Program-made: the position numbers and the translations under genes
Source: Lachnoclostridium phytofermentans
GTDB taxonomy: Bacteria; Bacillota; Clostridia; Lachnospirales; Lachnospiraceae
Direction: 5' to 3'
NCBI GenBank assembly: GCA_003526525.1
Contig: DPVV01000594.1
Span: 1-7,874, forward strand
DNA: 7,874 bases
Shown here: piece after piece, positions 6,923-7,874 of the stretch
Layout of the letters: each line of letters starts with the position of its first letter
How positions within the stretch are numbered: position 1 is the stretch's first letter
The notes under the pieces: model-generated
Databases searched by the model: none
Seen by the model: only the letters and a program-made list of their open reading frames with translations
Told to the model about the DNA's origin: nothing

Positions 6923-7209
6923 GTGGTACCACCTTAATTTGTGAATAAAAAACATTTCCTACCATGTCACCAGTTGTGGCATTAAGAATTTTTTTAGTAT
7001 TCACCTCTTTCGCATTTCTAATCAAAACGCTCGTCTATAACGGGACTTCCCGGCATTTCCTACACGCTACTTAAAGTTTCAGAAACACTGTTCCGGAGCT
7101 ACCTTCGATAAGCACTACTTGAAACAACCTCACAGCCAATGGATTGTTATCTCTGACAAGGTTACTTATGTAATCCTCTCCATCACTACATTTATCCTAT
7201 ATTTTTATA
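6888..7209 (-). promoter_or_regulatory. T-box riboswitch leader of valS, Val (GUA) specifier candidate
   Basis: The leader senses uncharged tRNA-Val: the tRNA anticodon pairs with the specifier codon, and its free CCA end stabilises an antiterminator. The T-box sequence AAGGTGGTACCACGG is at 6935-6921. Upstream, the conserved Stem I elements are present: an AGAGA motif near 7150, GGCTGTGAG at about 7137-7129, and a GTA at 7102-7100 followed by GCTCCGGAACAGTG. That GTA is in the usual specifier position and reads as valine. The stem IIA/B-type block with GTAGG, GCCGG and CCCGTTATAGACG follows (about 7064-7027). GTGAATA (7004-6998) then pairs with TATTCAC (6947-6941), with an extra small hairpin between. 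The specifier was placed by pattern, not by a computed fold. The 120 bases between the attenuator and the valS binding site hold no other clear signal. Confidence 0.95.
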
Positions 7210-7215
7210 TTTCTT

Positions 7216-7244
7216 ATCATATGCAAACTTTTAAAAATTGTCAA
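7216..7244 (-). promoter_or_regulatory. Sigma-A promoter of valS
   Basis: A perfect TTGACA (7244-7239) and TATGAT (7221-7216) are separated by 17 bases on the minus strand. Transcription should start near 7209, just ahead of T-box Stem I. It is the best promoter in the window. Confidence 0.9.
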
Positions 7245-7275
7245 GGCTTTTTCATTCTGTCCAGAAAATAACTAT

Positions 7276-7308
7276 TTATTTGCTAGAGAAACTCTAACCA
7301 ATAACCAT
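7276..7308 (-). pseudogene. Fragment duplicating the 3' end of the glyoxalase gene
   Basis: CTCTAACCAATAACCAT occurs on the plus strand at 7292-7308 and again at 7376-7392 inside the glyoxalase gene, 17 identical bases 84 apart. Similarity continues to the stop-codon region (TTATTTGCTAGAG here against TTATTTTGCTGGA there). On the minus strand the fragment reads NGYWLEFL followed by TAG, resembling the gene's DGYWLEVV ending. Stop codons a short way upstream show it is not a gene. It is best explained as a relic of a partial tandem duplication or of a lost second VOC gene. Confidence 0.6.
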
Positions 7309-7357
7309 TTTTGCTCATCCAAGTATTCAGTATAGAGTTATATTACTATTCTAATGA

Positions 7358-7720
7358 TTATTTTGCTGGAACAACCTCTAACCAATAACCATCTGGATCT
7401 ACAATAAAGTAAATGTGCATTGCAGGATTTTCATAAATTACACAATTCATTTCTTTATGTTTCTTTAAAGCCGCATCATAATCATCTACAACAAATGCCA
7501 AATGAAATTCATTTTCACCCAAGTTATAGGCTTCTTTGCGATCATGAAGATAGGTTAATTCAAGGCAATGTGTAGTGCTTCCATCTCCTAGATAAACTAA
7601 AGTAAAATCTTTCGATTCATGTCTTCTAACTTCCTTTAATCCTAGTGCTTCCTCATAAAATGCTAATGATTTTTCTAAATCTAATACGTTAAAATTATTA
7701 TGTGCAAATTTAAAATTCAT
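7358..7720 (-). CDS. VOC-family protein, glyoxalase I (lactoylglutathione lyase)-like
   Basis: The 120-residue protein is a single vicinal-oxygen-chelate domain of two beta-alpha-beta-beta-beta halves. The likely metal ligands are all in place: His7 (FAHNNFNV), Glu54 (HCLELTY), His73 (EFHLAFVVDD) and Glu115 (DGYWLEVV). They correspond to the His/Glu/His/Glu set of the nickel-type glyoxalase I of Escherichia coli. Such enzymes isomerise the hemithioacetal of methylglyoxal and a thiol. Many Clostridia lack glutathione, so the true thiol or substrate is uncertain, and other VOC activities cannot be excluded; I leave the symbol empty. The product would work as a cytoplasmic dimer, judging from the family. 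The ATG at 7720 has AAGGTG 5 bases upstream. The gene lies 5' of the valS leader but is separated by valS's own promoter, so it is probably an independent unit; no strong terminator follows it. Confidence 0.88.
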   Translation of the reverse strand: MNFKFAHNNFNVLDLEKSLAFYEEALGLKEVRRHESKDFTLVYLGDGSTTHCLELTYLHDRKEAYNLGENEFHLAFVVDDYDAALKKHKEMNCVIYENPAMHIYFIVDPDGYWLEVVPAK

Positions 7721-7747
7721 ATAATCACCTTATCTCCTTTTTTATAT

Positions 7748-7767
7748 ATTATATTGCTAAATTGCAA
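7748..7767 (-). promoter_or_regulatory. Possible -10 box and small dyad upstream of the glyoxalase gene
   Basis: A perfect TATAAT (7753-7748) lies about 27 bases before the glyoxalase ATG, but no recognisable -35 box occurs 16-18 bases upstream. Directly next to it is the inverted repeat TTGC-N6-GCAA (7754-7767), which in this position could be an operator. In such AT-rich sequence both could be chance. Nothing else is recognisable from 7768 to the window end. Confidence 0.3.
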
Positions 7768-7874
7768 TTATATTTTTTTGATTTTACGCTTATTAAGCTT
7801 TCAAGTTAAACCAATACGGGACATTCTTACGTAAAAAAGATCATTGTACATTAAAGTCTTATAAATCCGTTAAC

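Noticed and set aside
7850..7874. End of an upstream minus-strand gene at the right edge
   Set aside because: Only about seven open codons precede a TAA, far too little to support a gene.

Overview
The window is AT-rich, and every gene I can support lies on the minus strand. A SpoIIAA-type sporulation regulator, a T-box-controlled valyl-tRNA synthetase and purine-rich Shine-Dalgarno sites point to a low-GC, endospore-forming Firmicute. A Clostridia member, perhaps Lachnospiraceae, is my best inference; no rRNA or other decisive marker is present.

Read in the direction of transcription (right to left), the order is as follows. A VOC/glyoxalase I-like gene (7720-7358) is followed by a short, broken copy of its own 3' end (about 7276-7308). 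Next come a strong sigma-A-type promoter (7244-7216) and a T-box leader (about 7209-6888) with a GUA (Val) specifier candidate. These lead into valS (6755-4077), which closes with a long hairpin and U8 terminator (4031-3984). A fapA/DUF342 gene (3930-2527) follows. Then comes a 360-base gene-free stretch with two 79-bp tandem repeat units, a partial third unit and two candidate promoters. After that are a 45-codon acidic small protein (2165-2028), a zinc-ribbon/TPR/single-pass membrane protein (1937-528), a hairpin terminator (475-443), and spoIIAA (369 or 390 to 7) at the left edge. The rest of a spoIIA operon (spoIIAB, sigF) would be expected beyond the edge but cannot be seen.

valS is a self-contained unit controlled by uncharged tRNA-Val. 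The small acidic gene and the TPR gene probably form one transcript from the repeat-containing region. They are also in the same reading frame, separated by one TAG codon and 30 open codons. SpoIIAA would act on the SpoIIAB/sigma-F switch. Nothing in the sequence ties the fapA, TPR and small-protein genes to a known pathway.

I did not find a clearly new multi-gene system. The points most worth a second look are the structured 79-bp repeat array, the TAG-separated in-frame gene pair, the four-codon mini-ORF in front of spoIIAA, and the duplicated glyoxalase tail.
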